This document shows, piece after piece, positions 31,011 to 43,401 of a stretch of 64,000 nucleotides of DNA. The stretch spans positions 125,147,642-125,211,641 of the forward strand of contig OX578147.1 in the NCBI GenBank assembly GCA_951213105.1, given 5' to 3'. This DNA comes from Amaurobius ferox. Lineage: Eukaryota > Arthropoda > Arachnida > Araneae > Amaurobiidae. The notes beneath the pieces were generated by a model. That model saw only the letters and a list, made by a program, of their open reading frames with translations. It was not told where the DNA came from and made no database searches. How positions within the stretch are numbered: the first letter of the stretch is position 1; the number at the start of each line of letters is the position of its first letter. The position numbers were made by a program, and so were the translations under genes.

Positions 31011-32223
31011 TTATGATTATTTTTTCCAGATCTTTCTAATTAATAAAATCACTGTAGTATGCCAAAATATAAAATTTATAATTGTGAGCATATTGATACT
31101 TTAGCAATCGTACTCACGCCTCACACCAAGAGGATTCAGGGATGTCTGACTTTTACCATTGCTCTGCTTCTAATTTGTACAATAATGCGCTCGTATTTTC
31201 AAGGAAATTCAATCCAGAGAGTTATACAAAGCAGTAACTACCAGTGTTGTCACTTCAGATTGATAAATGTTATAAAAACGTGAATGAAATGAAGTGATTG
31301 GGATATAAATCACTATTAGTTTCAAACAAAAATAACATAATGACAATTATTCAATCCCAACTATTAATCTTTAAATTGTACTCTTCTACACACAAAGCAA
31401 TTTAAATCTGCTAATTTATAGGCAGATTTAACTGTTTCAATGCAACTTCGGATAACGAAATGTATATGTACTCGCTATTAGTTGAAAATAGAACATTTAG
31501 CATTATTATTGATAATTAAAACAATTATAAATGGTAAAAACATTTGACAAGAATAAGAAATACATTTGATTCTGTAATTAGTTCTTTATCGTTCTGTAAT
31601 ATGGCAACGAATCATCTCCCAATGCTGTCCAAATGCGGAACACTTTTTGATTAGATAACGAACTGATAACGGAACGTTTAATTGACAAACATTACCTCAC
31701 ACACACACACCCCACAGATGCATAAAAGTGTTCGAAATATATTCAGCAGGTCTTAAAGCATGCTTATCCGTCAAAATCTTGAATTCGAAAATTTCGGGAA
31801 AAATTTATTTCCCTATGTAATAATACGAGGAAGTAAAAATATTAAAAGCTCTAGAAAAATCAAGCATTACCTAAATCATGTTTCAATAATTGCATGACCC
31901 TTGCATATTGATTGCATATTGATTAGTTAAAAGTGGGGAAGGGAAAAAAAGCTTGCTTTATATGTATGGGTATAAATTCTTCATCAATCGATACGTTAAT
32001 ATCTGAAACATGTTCGTCGCATCCTAAATAGTTACTTCAGTAATGAATTCTGCCGTCGGTCGATGGAATGATAAGGATATGTTTTACGAAGTCATTCCCC
32101 TTGATAAGATAGTATGTCCTCGACGTCTGACGTCAAATTAATATATAAGATATGCGATGTTGCTTTTGTTCGTTTGAGTAAAATGAGAAGATTCGAACAA
32201 TATACTGTACGTGAATACCCATT
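31011..32223. other. No recognised gene
   Basis: 31910-32075 is the second, insertion-free copy of the 30531-31010 segment. A short (CA)n lies at 31698-31710. The 74-codon frame at 31059 has no recognisable motif and is not called. Confidence 0.4.
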
Positions 32224-32499
32224 TTAACACTAAACGTACCATTACTCAATATGTACCTATTAGTAACGTGACCGGTCAAATGACCGGTGTTTAGATAAAA
32301 ACTTTATTTTTTCTGATTGAATGCAGGTAAAATTGATTTTAGTAATGGAATATTAAACAGACTTTAAGGTAATAGACTACATTCGGTTCCTAAAACTCAA
32401 TTTACTTCTTCTATTGTGCATGTTCTTAATTCGATTACCGACTCGATTTATTTCTTCTATTGTGCATGTTTCATAATACTGTGGTGAATTATTAAAGAA

Positions 32500-32923
32500 A
32501 ATGCAGTCTTCCCTTTACCCTTTATAATATAAAGTTTTGCATATCCCGTTGGACCTGATTCTTCCCACAAAATGTTATGAAGTGCTGCTCTCCCAGATGT
32601 AGCACCTATTTGCATTCAAACAGTGCCATCCATCGAAATATACTGCTCATTTTTTCAGTCTCATCTTCAGAACTGGAGAGCAATCTCTTCCTTTTTCGTC
32701 CTCAACGTACTATATTAATAATATCCCCCTCTTCATCGTCGGTATCTGTAGGCTCACACTCAGTGTCTAATAGATGATTTTCATTTTCAAATAATATATT
32801 GTCACTTTCAGAAAGTTCACCTAAATCAATTTTCGAAAACTTTTCGCCTATGTTATTTATCTCTACTAAGACCTTGGTGTGTCTTGAATGTTTCGACATT
32901 TTTTCAGGGTGAAGATTAGACAT
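32500..32923 (-). pseudogene. piggyBac transposase N-terminal remains
   Basis: On the minus strand an acidic stretch (ELSESDNILFE, CEPTDTDDEEGD), typical of the piggyBac N-terminus, ends in a stop at 32702. Beyond it, in shifted frames, comes a SGRAALHNILWEESGPTGYA word, which corresponds to the HN(I/V)...GPT..AKR core near the start of the catalytic region in the family. The catalytic Asp region is missing. Confidence 0.65.
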
Positions 32924-33240
32924 GGAGTAACGCTGTAAAGATAAAATATAAACTAACTAGTAACACTTTTTAGTTTTTGTCACTTTTTCTTGCAATTTGA
33001 AATTTTACTCACTTTTGAAATTTTAATACACAATTATTTTAAATTAAACTTACTACTCAACAGTCCTTGCAGAAATGTGCGGGAAACTGATGAAAATATG
33101 TGGAATACGCATGTAGCATGTACATCACATTTTCGGACCCGATAATTTTATAAGGTAATAAATTTTTCTCCCGGTGAAAGGATCGATCGTGGTAGATAAC
33201 GATGGACTATGTATTTTTATCATATAAGCACAAGAAGAAA

Positions 33241-34170
33241 AATATCTGATGTGGGCAACACATGACTTTCCTTATATAATGCAATGAATTTACTACATTT
33301 ACAATAAAAAAAATAGGTTTTTCTTATAGTAGATATTTCTATTCGTTCCAAGATATTGAATTTTCGTCAATTAGTCGTCATTTTCATTGATTTAGTTTCA
33401 TTTCTATCCATTTGGCGAGATTTTCGTAAATTTGGCAACATTGAAAAAATTCGTCAAGTTGGCGACATTCCACCAAATTCGGCGCAAAAATCTCGCCAAG
33501 CGTTATGGACGGAGAAATAAGTTATTCTTATAGCAGATAAATAACTATTGGCGTTCAAATACAAAAGTATTGCTCAAAGTGTCTTTTCTCACGAATGGAA
33601 CGAGCTAAATCCGCGAGAATAATGTCATCCAATTCATTGCATGATATTACATATGAAAAGTGAACATGTTTCTCAACAGTTAATATATATTTTTTTAACT
33701 TATGGGATTTTTTGATAAATTTATTTTAAAAATGTACAATATCTCGAGAACGGTTCATGTTAGAGTTCTAATGTTTATGTCAATCATTTTCTAAGGGAAA
33801 ATTACATAAGAAATGCCTATTTGTGTAACTTTATTAAAGGTTTTGATTTTTTGTCGATTTTTTCAAAATTTCAGTCGAAAATTTAGGGGGGTTCTGAGCA
33901 TTCGATTACGTTTAAAAGCAATAGGCTTCCAGTATTCACGGATTTAAATTTGTGTACCAAATTTAATTCGAATCGCTCTATTTGTTCGTGAGATATCGTC
34001 TCCACAGACTCACTGACACTGACACACACACACACACACAGACATCATCTCAAAAATGTTTGATTCGTGATCAGGGATGCTTGAAACGTGCTCTCCCGTC
34101 GAAAGCTCGATTTCGAATTTTCGATCTCGTCACAATACTTTCCTTACACATTATGTATATAAGGAAAGTA
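33241..34170 (+). mobile_element. M2-family element copy c (complete)
   Basis: The head is ATCTGATGTGGGCAACACAT then GACTTTCCTTATATA, followed by the GGCGAGATTTTCG-type block. Next come CAATATCTCGAGAACGG, GAGATATCGTCTCC, a (CA)n array at 34021-34039, and the block GATGCTTGAAACGTGCTCTC. The hairpin at 34137-34169 has ACTTTCCTTA pairing with TAAGGAAAGT. It lies in the piggyBac-like element. Confidence 0.85.
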
Positions 34171-34312
34171 AAAATATTGAAAAATTCATTGTATACATTT
34201 AATAGAAAAAGTGATGAAGTCAAGTGAGAAAAAGCGATAACACTATATGTTAATTTTCTAATCAAAAGTTTGCAACTGGTCATTTGACCGGTCATGGTAC
34301 GTTTAGTGTTAA

Positions 34313-34801
34313 ATAGTGACAAAATATTTATATTTATTAAATATTTTTTCATATTTTCTGTCAAGTCTAACATGTTTCTAATTTTCTAGACCCTCCAGAA
34401 GTCTAGATCTAGAAGGTGGTAACAAAGATTCAGCCCTCTAGGTCACCCTGAAGGCCGAAACTTAGCGCACTTATAGTATCAGCTACGGTACAGAACCTAA
34501 CGTAGTCGGATTTTCGGTTTACCCCTTTACGCCTCGTGGGGCGGAGGAAAAGGAGGGAAGCCGCCTCAAAAATATATTTTCCGATCCATAGACGTCTAGT
34601 TTCAACTTAATGTATGAGCTAGCTAGATGGTGCTTTTGTTCATAAAATGAGAAATTTCGAACAATAGAATTGATGTAAATGTAGAACGTTTTCAATAATG
34701 GAGCATGTATGTTTAAGATCTAAAATCCTTTACGGGTAAAGGGGAAAAAATGCAAACAATATCTACTCTAATAGTTCAGGACCAACTACCTAACTTTTAT
34801 T
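34313..34801. other. No recognised gene
   Basis: 34380-34570 is unusually GC-rich for the area (GGTCACCCTGAAGGCCGAAA, CCTCGTGGGGCGGAGGA) and could be an unrecognised retroposed fragment. No coding frame is supported. Confidence 0.35.
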
Positions 34802-35779
34802 AACACTTTCCAACATAATTGAAAAGTGTTTATGACTTTGGTCATTCTGTCTGTCTGGTTGTTTGTCTGTCTGTTCGCACGATAACTGCCGTAAAAATGG
34901 CTTTATCAAAATGAAATGTTAGTATTTTGTTTAGACGGTCTGTGGGACATATGGGAATGTAAATGAATAATATCACCCAATTAGTTTTGGATTGAACCCG
35001 GGTTGAAAAAGTGAAATAGATTGAACCCTATGGGGGACCTAATTTTTCAAATATTTTTAAGCGAAGTTAAAATTTGCAAAATGCTTTGAAAATTTTAGAA
35101 AATATTCAAATTATTCCATAAAATATATAAAAAAAAATTTGAGCAAAATATGTTTGGTAGTTTTAAAAAAAAAAATTAAAATAATAATTACATCCATATT
35201 ATATGAAGAGATCACGTGACCCACTTCAAAATAAAATATGGCATCCATCCATTTTTTCTCTCAGTGCCAAAATCGTGATTTTTAAAGTCATTTAAAATTG
35301 ATATTTCGTGTTACATCCTTTCTAAAACCGTTTGAATTTTCCGTATTTTCTGTGCACCTATATTTTGCGCCAACGCAATTACAATATTTTTTTATTTAAA
35401 TGATCATCAAACTTTGATTATTTCTACAACGAAGCCTAATTTTAACGTATGCAGAATGTAAACATATCAAGCTGTAAGATGAGTTGTATAAGAATTGCCG
35501 AATTTTTTAACGCAAAATTATTTAGCTCTGGAGTCTGGAATATAGGTGATATGAAAGAAATATTCATTGATTTTACATGGAGAAGCAGGCGATTTTATAG
35601 CATTGCCTTTTTCGATGAAGTTTTAAGCATTGAGTTAGAAAGTACTTTTGCCTCCATGGTTTTGAGATTTTAAGTAAAATAAATTATTGTAGTACTGTGA
35701 TAATTTAAAAAATATCACTGCTGAATGTATCGCATTTTAGAGACGTTTAAATAAAATTGCATTTCAGTTGGAAAGTGTT
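34802..35779 (-). mobile_element. M3 element: third family with the M architecture
   Basis: The ends AACACTTTCCAAC (34802-34814) and GTTGGAAAGTGTT (35767-35779) are perfect 13-bp inverted repeats. The left end also folds on itself (AACACTTT with AAAGTGTT at 34823-34830). A CTGTCTGTCTGG array is followed by CGATAACTGCCG, a word shared with M2 (63512). This is the same plan as M1 and M2: hairpin end, simple repeat, body, plain terminal repeat. The M3 head plus flank recurs at 37165-37310. Confidence 0.65.
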
Positions 35780-36755
35780 TCACAATCAGTGCTTTACGCA
35801 TGATTGATCTTTCTTGTTATATATTATTCGAAATAAATGTATTACTTGTTTTCTTTGCAAATAAATTTTATAAGATGCAGACATATTTTTGTTTCGATTA
35901 GCGCCAGAGCCATAAGTGACGACGTATTTTTCAGCAAAAGCATACCTGGAAATGTCTACCCAATCAGGTAATATTGTATTGAGAATGGAACTAAAAGAGA
36001 AAGCGCGCGCAGCTTCTATCATTAAGTGCCGTATGGGCCTAGGTAGACTTGCATCTCTGAGCTACGAGATGTCTCGGAGATGTGAAATTTCCTTTCTCCC
36101 TTCACGATAGAAATACGGGGATTTTTAAGGTGGAGGGCTAACTCATTTCGTTTCCGCAAACATAGTGTTTACTAGCAGTACACCGTTTTTTGTACGGAAT
36201 ATGCAACATAAAAGTACTTGAGATTCACAATTATATGCAAACTCCTATAGTATTTTAAATGACATTGTAATTCAAAACATTCTATTAAAATATTTAATTT
36301 AATTCACCTAAATAGAAGTATAAGATTCTTTGTTCTCGTTATACAAAAATATCTTCACAGGCAGATTTAAAGAATAAAACGTCCTGATCCCGTTTGTAAA
36401 TAAATTTACAAAAAATATGAAATTATATTAATATGTCAAAATGAAAGCACTAAATTGGTAAAAGATATACCCGTACTACTTCCATTCTGGTTCAACAATT
36501 AGCTAGCACAATATATTAGTTAATTGGCTAAATACAATATATGAGTTAATGGGTTAAATACAATAAATTAGTTTGAAAAATCTTTGTAAAATTCATTTAT
36601 AAAATCATTTATAAAATTGATTTTTATGCTCGTTTATTTTTTATTCAAATTGGAAAATTTTGTCGTATAAACACATTTTATTTAATCATGACATAATTTT
36701 TTTAAAAACAATTTAGCAGAAAAAACATTGTCTGCATAATACAATGTCTATGGAA
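35780..36755. other. AT-rich DNA, no recognised feature
   Basis: Nothing supportable; a short GC-rich patch near 36000-36110 has no clear frame. Confidence 0.4.
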
Positions 36756-37146
36756 GTCTAGCGAATAGACTAGCGAAATATCGCCATCTTGGCGATATTT
36801 ATCCCCTCTATTGACAAAAAATATCGCCAAAATTTCAAAATTGACGCTAAATTAATGAAAATGACGCCTCATTGATGAATTAATTATTAAAATATTTTAA
36901 CATATGGACTATATCGCTTATTAAGGATGCTATCAATATTGATAATTGTTTATTTAGAGTTGCGCGAAATATAAGTAAGTTGGGTACTTTGAAATATGAC
37001 ATGTTGTCATCCAGAAAACAGCCAAAGTACAATTCAACGTTAAAAACACAGTACAGTGGATCTTATACTTTACTTTCCGACTGTAAAAGGAGTCAATTCA
37101 TTGCATTATATAAGGAAGGTCATGTGCTGCCCACATCAAATTTTTT
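36756..37146 (-). repeat. M2-family 5' fragment
   Basis: AATATCGCCAAAATTTC and GACGCTAAATTAATGAAAATG words are followed, after about 170 bp of unrelated sequence, by ATTGCATTATATAAGGAAGG and the head TGTGCTGCCCACATCAAATT. Confidence 0.6.
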
Positions 37147-37159
37147 CCCATGAAGTTTT

Positions 37160-37310
37160 AAGTTTTCAAATATGACATATTACTGTAGTACTGTGATAAT
37201 TGAAAATATATCAGCGCTGAATGTGTCGCAGTTTGGAGATGTTTAAATAAAATTGTATTTCAGTTGGAAAGTCTTTCGAAATCAATGCTTCATGCATGAT
37301 TGCTCCTTCT
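37160..37310 (-). repeat. M3 head with flank, partial copy
   Basis: TGTAGTACTGTGATAATT, TCAGTTGGAAAGT and CATGCATGATTG parallel 35692-35805. Confidence 0.6.
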
Positions 37311-38010
37311 TGATTACTAATATCTTGACACCCTCTGGCTCTTTTGGACCAAATTTTATGTGGAGACTACTTTAAGACTATTCACAAAATCTCATGATAT
37401 TCCGCACAGCCGTTCTCCCGTAATGATGAGATAAACAAACAAAGAAACAAACATTCACACGCACATACACACACAAATTTTCAATTTTATTTATATAAAT
37501 TGTATGAGAACTCCGGAAAGTAATTTTAAAAGTTACTAGCAAATTTGATATTAAATATCGCTCAATTATATGGTACATTTTTGACAGGCTTGAGATGTCT
37601 CTATTTGAATCATAAATTATACTTTAAAGTAAAACAAGTAAAGCTTCGTGAGTGTATATTCATTTCTTACTTATTTTCCTTGATACAAGTTAAAGTAGAG
37701 TTTCCCGGGTATTGTACCTTCCCGAAAAATTTTATGTTGTGCATCTTATGTCTGAAATTTTATGTTTTACATTTGCATGCAACATTGACTGAATATTTAG
37801 TCTTCATGATTATCTTACACTTTTTTATACATAAATAGAATGTGTTGCTATATAAAATTCTGTACATCCGTTCAATGCCGGAAAACAGCGGTTACTGGAT
37901 AAGGATAATAAATTCTCTACTGATAATAAAAATAAAACCTCGCTGCAACAGTGCCTAGATGGGTGGTAGCAAGGTGTGCAACACCGCCCTTAAGTGCTCC
38001 GGAAAAGTTC
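37311..38010. other. No recognised gene
   Basis: AT-rich. A fragment near 37940-38000 (TGCCTAGATGGGTGGTAGCA) is more GC-rich but unassigned. Confidence 0.35.
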
Positions 38011-41000
38011 CGGAAAAGTTTCCTTTTAGTGAATTATAAAATGTTACAAAGATAGATTTTCTTTTTGTGCACTATAAAAGGTATTAAAGAGAAAGTGTCC
38101 TTTCAGTGTATTGTAAAAAGTTTCAAAAAGATAATTTTGTGGAAGTATATAATTATTATACAAACTTTTTAGTGCACTGTAACAGAAAGCATAATTTGTA
38201 ATCATAAATATCAGAAAGAATAATTTGTAAGAAGTTTAAAAAGACCGAATAAATTAATGCACTGTACAAATTTCAAAAGTTTCCTTTAGTGTATTGCAAA
38301 AGTTTTAGAAAAGAACGTTACCTTTCAGTGTATTATACAGTTTACTAAAACGTTTCCTGTCATTTTATTGAAATTTTTTTTAATGCACAGTAAAACGTTT
38401 AAAAATGAATTTTCTTTTAGTTCACTGCAAAACATTCATTCTAGTGTGATAAAAAAAGTTTACTTTAATGTAATGTACAAAGTTTATTATTAATTTTTTT
38501 ACAGTGTTCAAGTTTCAGAATGACAACAGTTTTGACAGCAAATCAATTTCGAAGTACCAAATCAACTTATATTTCATGCAAATCCTTTTAGTGAATTATA
38601 AAATGCTCCAAAGAAAGATTTCCTTTTAGTGCACTATAAAAAGTATTTAAAAGAAAGTTTCCTTTCAGTGTATTGTAAAAAGTTTCAGAAAGACAATTTT
38701 ATGGAAGATTTGTTATTACATAATTATTATACATGCTTTTTAGTGCACTGTAAAAGATATCAGAAAGAATAATTTGTAATCATATATATCAGGAATAATT
38801 TGTAAGAAGTTTGAAAGAAACCCAAGAAATTAGTGCACTGTACAAATTTCAAAAGTTTCCTTTAGTCTATTGCAAAAGTTTTAGAAAAGAAAACATGATA
38901 CAATAATGAGATTGCAACGATATTTCAAATAATTCCAATGCACAAAGACATACGTTGAAAAAAAAATTAGTTATTAAAATTAGTTATTAAAATTAGTTAT
39001 TAAAATTAGTTTAAAAAAATTAGTTGAAAAAGTGTTAATTAGTTGTAGCTGAAAATTGGTTTGAAAAATCCTAACGATGGGAAATGCTTTGTTATGTAAG
39101 ACCATGAAAACGGTCTCGACTATGCTTCCTCTAGCACGATATCGGTTTGAGAAAAATTTTTAAAAAGTTAAATTTAAACTGAGCTATGTTTTACTCGTGT
39201 GATCTCTTCGAATTTTAATAAAAAAATAAATAAACTCTCAGAGGAATACTCTGAAAAAACAATACCTTTCAGTGTATTATACAGTTTACTAAAACGTTTC
39301 CTGTCACTTTATTGAAAGTTTTATAATGCACAGTGAAACGTATAAAAATGAACTTTCTTTTAGTTCATTGCAAAAAATTCATTCAAGTGTGATAAAAAGT
39401 TTACTTTAATGTAATGTACAAAGTTTAAAAAAAATTATTTCACTGTTTCAAGTTTCAGAATGACAACAGTTTTGACAGCAAATCAATTTCGAAGTACCAA
39501 ATCAACTTATATTTGGTGCAAATCCTTTTAGTGAATTATAAAATGTTCCAAAGAAAGATTTCCTTTTAATGCACTTTAAAAGGTATTAAAAAGAATGTTT
39601 CCTTTCAGTGTATCGTAAAAAGTTTCAGAAAGACAATTTTATGGAAGATTTGTTATTACATAATTGCTATACATGCTTTTCAGTGCGCTGTAAAAAAAAT
39701 CAGAAAGAATAATTTGTAATCATAAATATCAGAAAGAATAATTTGTAAGAAGTTTAAAAAAACCCAAGAAGTTAGTACACTGTACAAATTTCTAAAGTTC
39801 CCTTTAGTGTATTGAAAACGTTTCAGAAAAACCAGCTACCTTTCAATGTATTATACAGTTTACTAAAACGTTTCTTGTCACTTTATTGAAAGTTTTCTTT
39901 CAATCTCTTTCAATCTTCATTCTTTCAATTCTTCTAATGCACAGTAAAACGTTTAAAAATGAATTTTCTTTTAGTTCACTGTAAAAAGGTTCATTTTAGC
40001 GTAATGAAAAAGTTTCCTTTAGTGTATCGCAAAAGTTTAAAAAAAAGAAGCAGTTACCTTTCAGTGTATTATACAGTTTACTAAAAAGTTTCCTGTCACT
40101 GTATTGAAAGTTTTCGTTTAATGCACAGTAAAACGTTTAAAAATGTTCTTTTAGTTCACTGTAAAAAGGTTCATTTTAGTGTAATAAAAAATTTCGTTTA
40201 ATGTATTTCAAAAATTAAAAAAACAGTTATCTTTTAGTGTATTATACAGTTTACTAAAACTTTTTCTGTCACTTTATTGAAAGTCTTCTTTTAATGCACA
40301 GACAAATGTTTAAAAATGAATTTTTCTTTTAGTTCCCTGTGAAAAAGTTTTAGTGTAATGAAAAAGTTTACTTTAGTATAATGTACAAAGTTTAAAAAAA
40401 AATAATTATTCACTGTTTAAAGTTTCAGAATGACAGCAGTTTTGACAGCAAATCAATTTCGAAGTAGCAAATCAACTTATATTTCATGCAAATCCTTTTA
40501 GTGAATTATAAAATGCTCCAAAGAAAGATTTCCTTTTAGTGCACTATAAAAAGTATTTAAAAGAAAGTTTCCTTTCAGTGTATTGTAAAAAGTTTCAGAA
40601 AGACAATTTTATGGAAGATTTGTTATTACATAATTATTATACATGCTTTTTAGTGCACTGTAAAAGATATCAGAAAGAATAATTTGTAATCATATATATC
40701 AGGAATAATTTGTAAGAAGTTTGAAAGAAACCCAAGAAATTAGTGCACTGTACAAATTTCAAAAGTTTCCTTTAGTCTATTGCAAAAGTTTTAGAAAAGA
40801 AAACATGATACAATAATGAGATTGCAACGATATTTCAAATAATTCCAATGCACAAAGACATACGTTGAAAAAAAAATTAGTTATTAAAATTAGTTATTAA
40901 AATTAGTTATTAAAATTAGTTTAAAAAAATTAGTTGAAAAAGTGTTAATTAGTTGTAGCTGAAAATTGGTTTGAAAAATCCTAACGATGGGAAATGCTTT

Positions 41001-42400
41001 GTTATGTAAGACCATGAAAACGGTCTCGACTATGCTTCCTCTAGCACGATATCGGTTTGAGAAAAATTTTTAAAAAGTTAAATTTAAACTGAGCTATGTT
41101 TTACTCGTGTGATCTCTTCGAATTTTAATAAAAAAATAAATAAACTCTCAGAGGAATACTCTGAAAAAACAATACCTTTCAGTGTATTATACAGTTTACT
41201 AAAACGTTTCCTGTCACTTTATTGAAAGTTTTATAATGCACAGTGAAACGTATAAAAATGAACTTTCTTTTAGTTCATTGCAAAAAATTCATTCAAGTGT
41301 GATAAAAAGTTTACTTTAATGTAATGTACAAAGTTTAAAAAAAATTATTTCACTGTTTCAAGTTTCAGAATGACAACAGTTTTGACAGCAAATCAATTTC
41401 GAAGTACCAAATCAACTTATATTTGGTGCAAATCCTTTTAGTGAATTATAAAATGTTCCAAAGAAAGATTTCCTTTTAATGCACTTTAAAAGGTATTAAA
41501 AAGAATGTTTCCTTTCAGTGTATCGTAAAAAGTTTCAGAAAGACAATTTTATGGAAGATTTGTTATTACATAATTGCTATACATGCTTTTCAGTGCGCTG
41601 TAAAAAAAATCAGAAAGAATAATTTGTAATCATAAATATCAGAAAGAATAATTTGTAAGAAGTTTAAAAAAACCCAAGAAGTTAGTACACTGTACAAATT
41701 TCTAAAGTTCCCTTTAGTGTATTGAAAACGTTTCAGAAAAACCAGCTACCTTTCAATGTATTATACAGTTTACTAAAACGTTTCTTGTCACTTTATTGAA
41801 AGTTTTCTTTCAATCTCTTTCAATCTTCATTCTTTCAATTCTTCTAATGCACAGTAAAACGTTTAAAAATGAATTTTCTTTTAGTTCACTGTAAAAAGGT
41901 TCATTTTAGCGTAATGAAAAAGTTTCCTTTAGTGTATCGCAAAAGTTTAAAAAAAAGAAGCAGTTACCTTTCAGTGTATTATACAGTTTACTAAAAAGTT
42001 TCCTGTCACTGTATTGAAAGTTTTCGTTTAATGCACAGTAAAACGTTTAAAAATGTTCTTTTAGTTCACTGTAAAAAGGTTCATTTTAGTGTAATAAAAA
42101 ATTTCGTTTAATGTATTTCAAAAATTAAAAAAACAGTTATCTTTTAGTGTATTATACAGTTTACTAAAACTTTTTCTGTCACTTTATTGAAAGTCTTCTT
42201 TTAATGCACAGACAAATGTTTAAAAATGAATTTTTCTTTTAGTTCCCTGTGAAAAAGTTTTAGTGTAATGAAAAAGTTTACTTTAGTATAATGTACAAAG
42301 TTTAAAAAAAAATAATTATTCACTGTTTAAAGTTTCAGAATGACAGCAGTTTTGACAGCAAATCAATTTCGAAGTAGCAAATCAACTTATACTTCATGCA
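38011..42400. repeat. Satellite with 1,910-bp higher-order unit
   Basis: 38581-40490 and 40491-42400 are tandem copies of a 1,910-bp unit that look nearly identical by eye; I noticed changes only near the edges (for example CAACAG/CAGCAG and TACC/TAGC). Each unit contains two diverged halves of roughly 945 and 965 bp, each opening with GTTTTGACAGCAAATCAATT. A shorter, older half lies at 38011-38520. The smallest level is a 30-60-bp motif of the form TTTTAGTG(C/T)A(C/T)TGTAAAA-GTTT. No reading frame of note. Confidence 0.9.
38966..39013. repeat. Short array of ATTAGTTATTAAA
   Basis: Three to four copies of ATTAGTTATTAAA(A) occur inside the satellite unit. They are repeated exactly at 40876-40923 in the next unit. 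Confidence 0.7.
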
Positions 42401-42454
42401 AATCAAATTTGCCCATTAGAAAAATTGCTATCGTCTAATGTGTCTGTTTCCATT

Positions 42455-42600
42455 TGTTTGTAGACGCCATATCTCACGAACGAATAAATCGTTTCAAATA
42501 TAATGCGGTAAGATTATTACAATCAGTAAATACGGGAACTTTATTGATTTTTAACGCAGTCGAATATTCGGAAGATTCCTGCAATTTTCGAATGAATTTA
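42455..42600 (-). repeat. M2-family internal fragment
   Basis: CGCCATATCTCACGAACGAA and GAATATTCGGAAGATTCCTG-type words follow the M2 body in minus orientation. There are no ends. Confidence 0.55.
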
Positions 42601-42601
42601 A

Positions 42602-43365
42602 CAAAAAAAATTATGATGTGGGCAGCTTTTCTTATATGTTGCAATGTATTTACTACTTTTACAGTAAAAACAAAATAGGTTATTCTTATAGTAGATACTT
42701 ATATTCTTTCCAAAATATTGAATTTTCGTCAAAAGTCGTTATTTTCATTGATTTAGAATCATTTTTATCCGTTAGGTGAGATTTACTTTGAATTGGTAAG
42801 ATTCAAAAAGTCGGCAAGTTGGCGACATTCTGCTGAATTCGTCGCCAAAATCTCACCAAGCGTTATGGACGAAAAAATAATTTATTCTTATAACAAATAA
42901 ATGACTATTGGTGTTCAAATACAAAAGTATTACTCAAAGTATCTTTTTCCATGAATGGAACGAGCTAGATCCATGAGAATGATGTCACCAAATTTATCAC
43001 ATGATATTACATATGAAAAGTGAACATGTTTCTCAATAGGAATTATTTTTTATTTTACATAATTTTTGATAATTTTTTGTAAAATGTGCAATATCTCAAT
43101 AACGGTTCAAGCTAGCGTTCTAAAATTTATGTTAATCGTTTTCTAATGAAAAATTACATAAAAAATGTCTATTTGCGAAACTTTATTAGAGGTTTTGATT
43201 TTTTGATGATTTTTCAAAATTTCACTTGAAAATTTAGGGGGTTCTGAAAATTCGATTGCGAATAAAAACAATAAGCTTCCAGTATTCACGGATTGTGATT
43301 TTTGTACCAAATTTAGTTTGAATCGGTCCATTCGTTCGTCAGTTATCGTCTCCACAGACTCACTG

Positions 43366-43401
<36 letters not shown>

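Larger units (their letters stand above)
32228..34308 (-). mobile_element. piggyBac-like element with TTAA target sites
   Basis: TTAA flanks both ends (32224-32227, 34309-34312). The termini are CACTAAACGTACCA and its complement, and each is followed inside by a copy of GACCGGTCAAATGACC, the piggyBac-type internal repeat. An M2 element (33241-34170) sits inside, so the native length is about 1.15 kb, too short for an autonomous copy. Confidence 0.85.

Noticed and set aside
31059..31283. 74-codon frame with a hydrophobic segment as a small membrane protein
   Set aside because: A hydrophobic stretch is expected by chance in AT-rich DNA; nothing else supports it.
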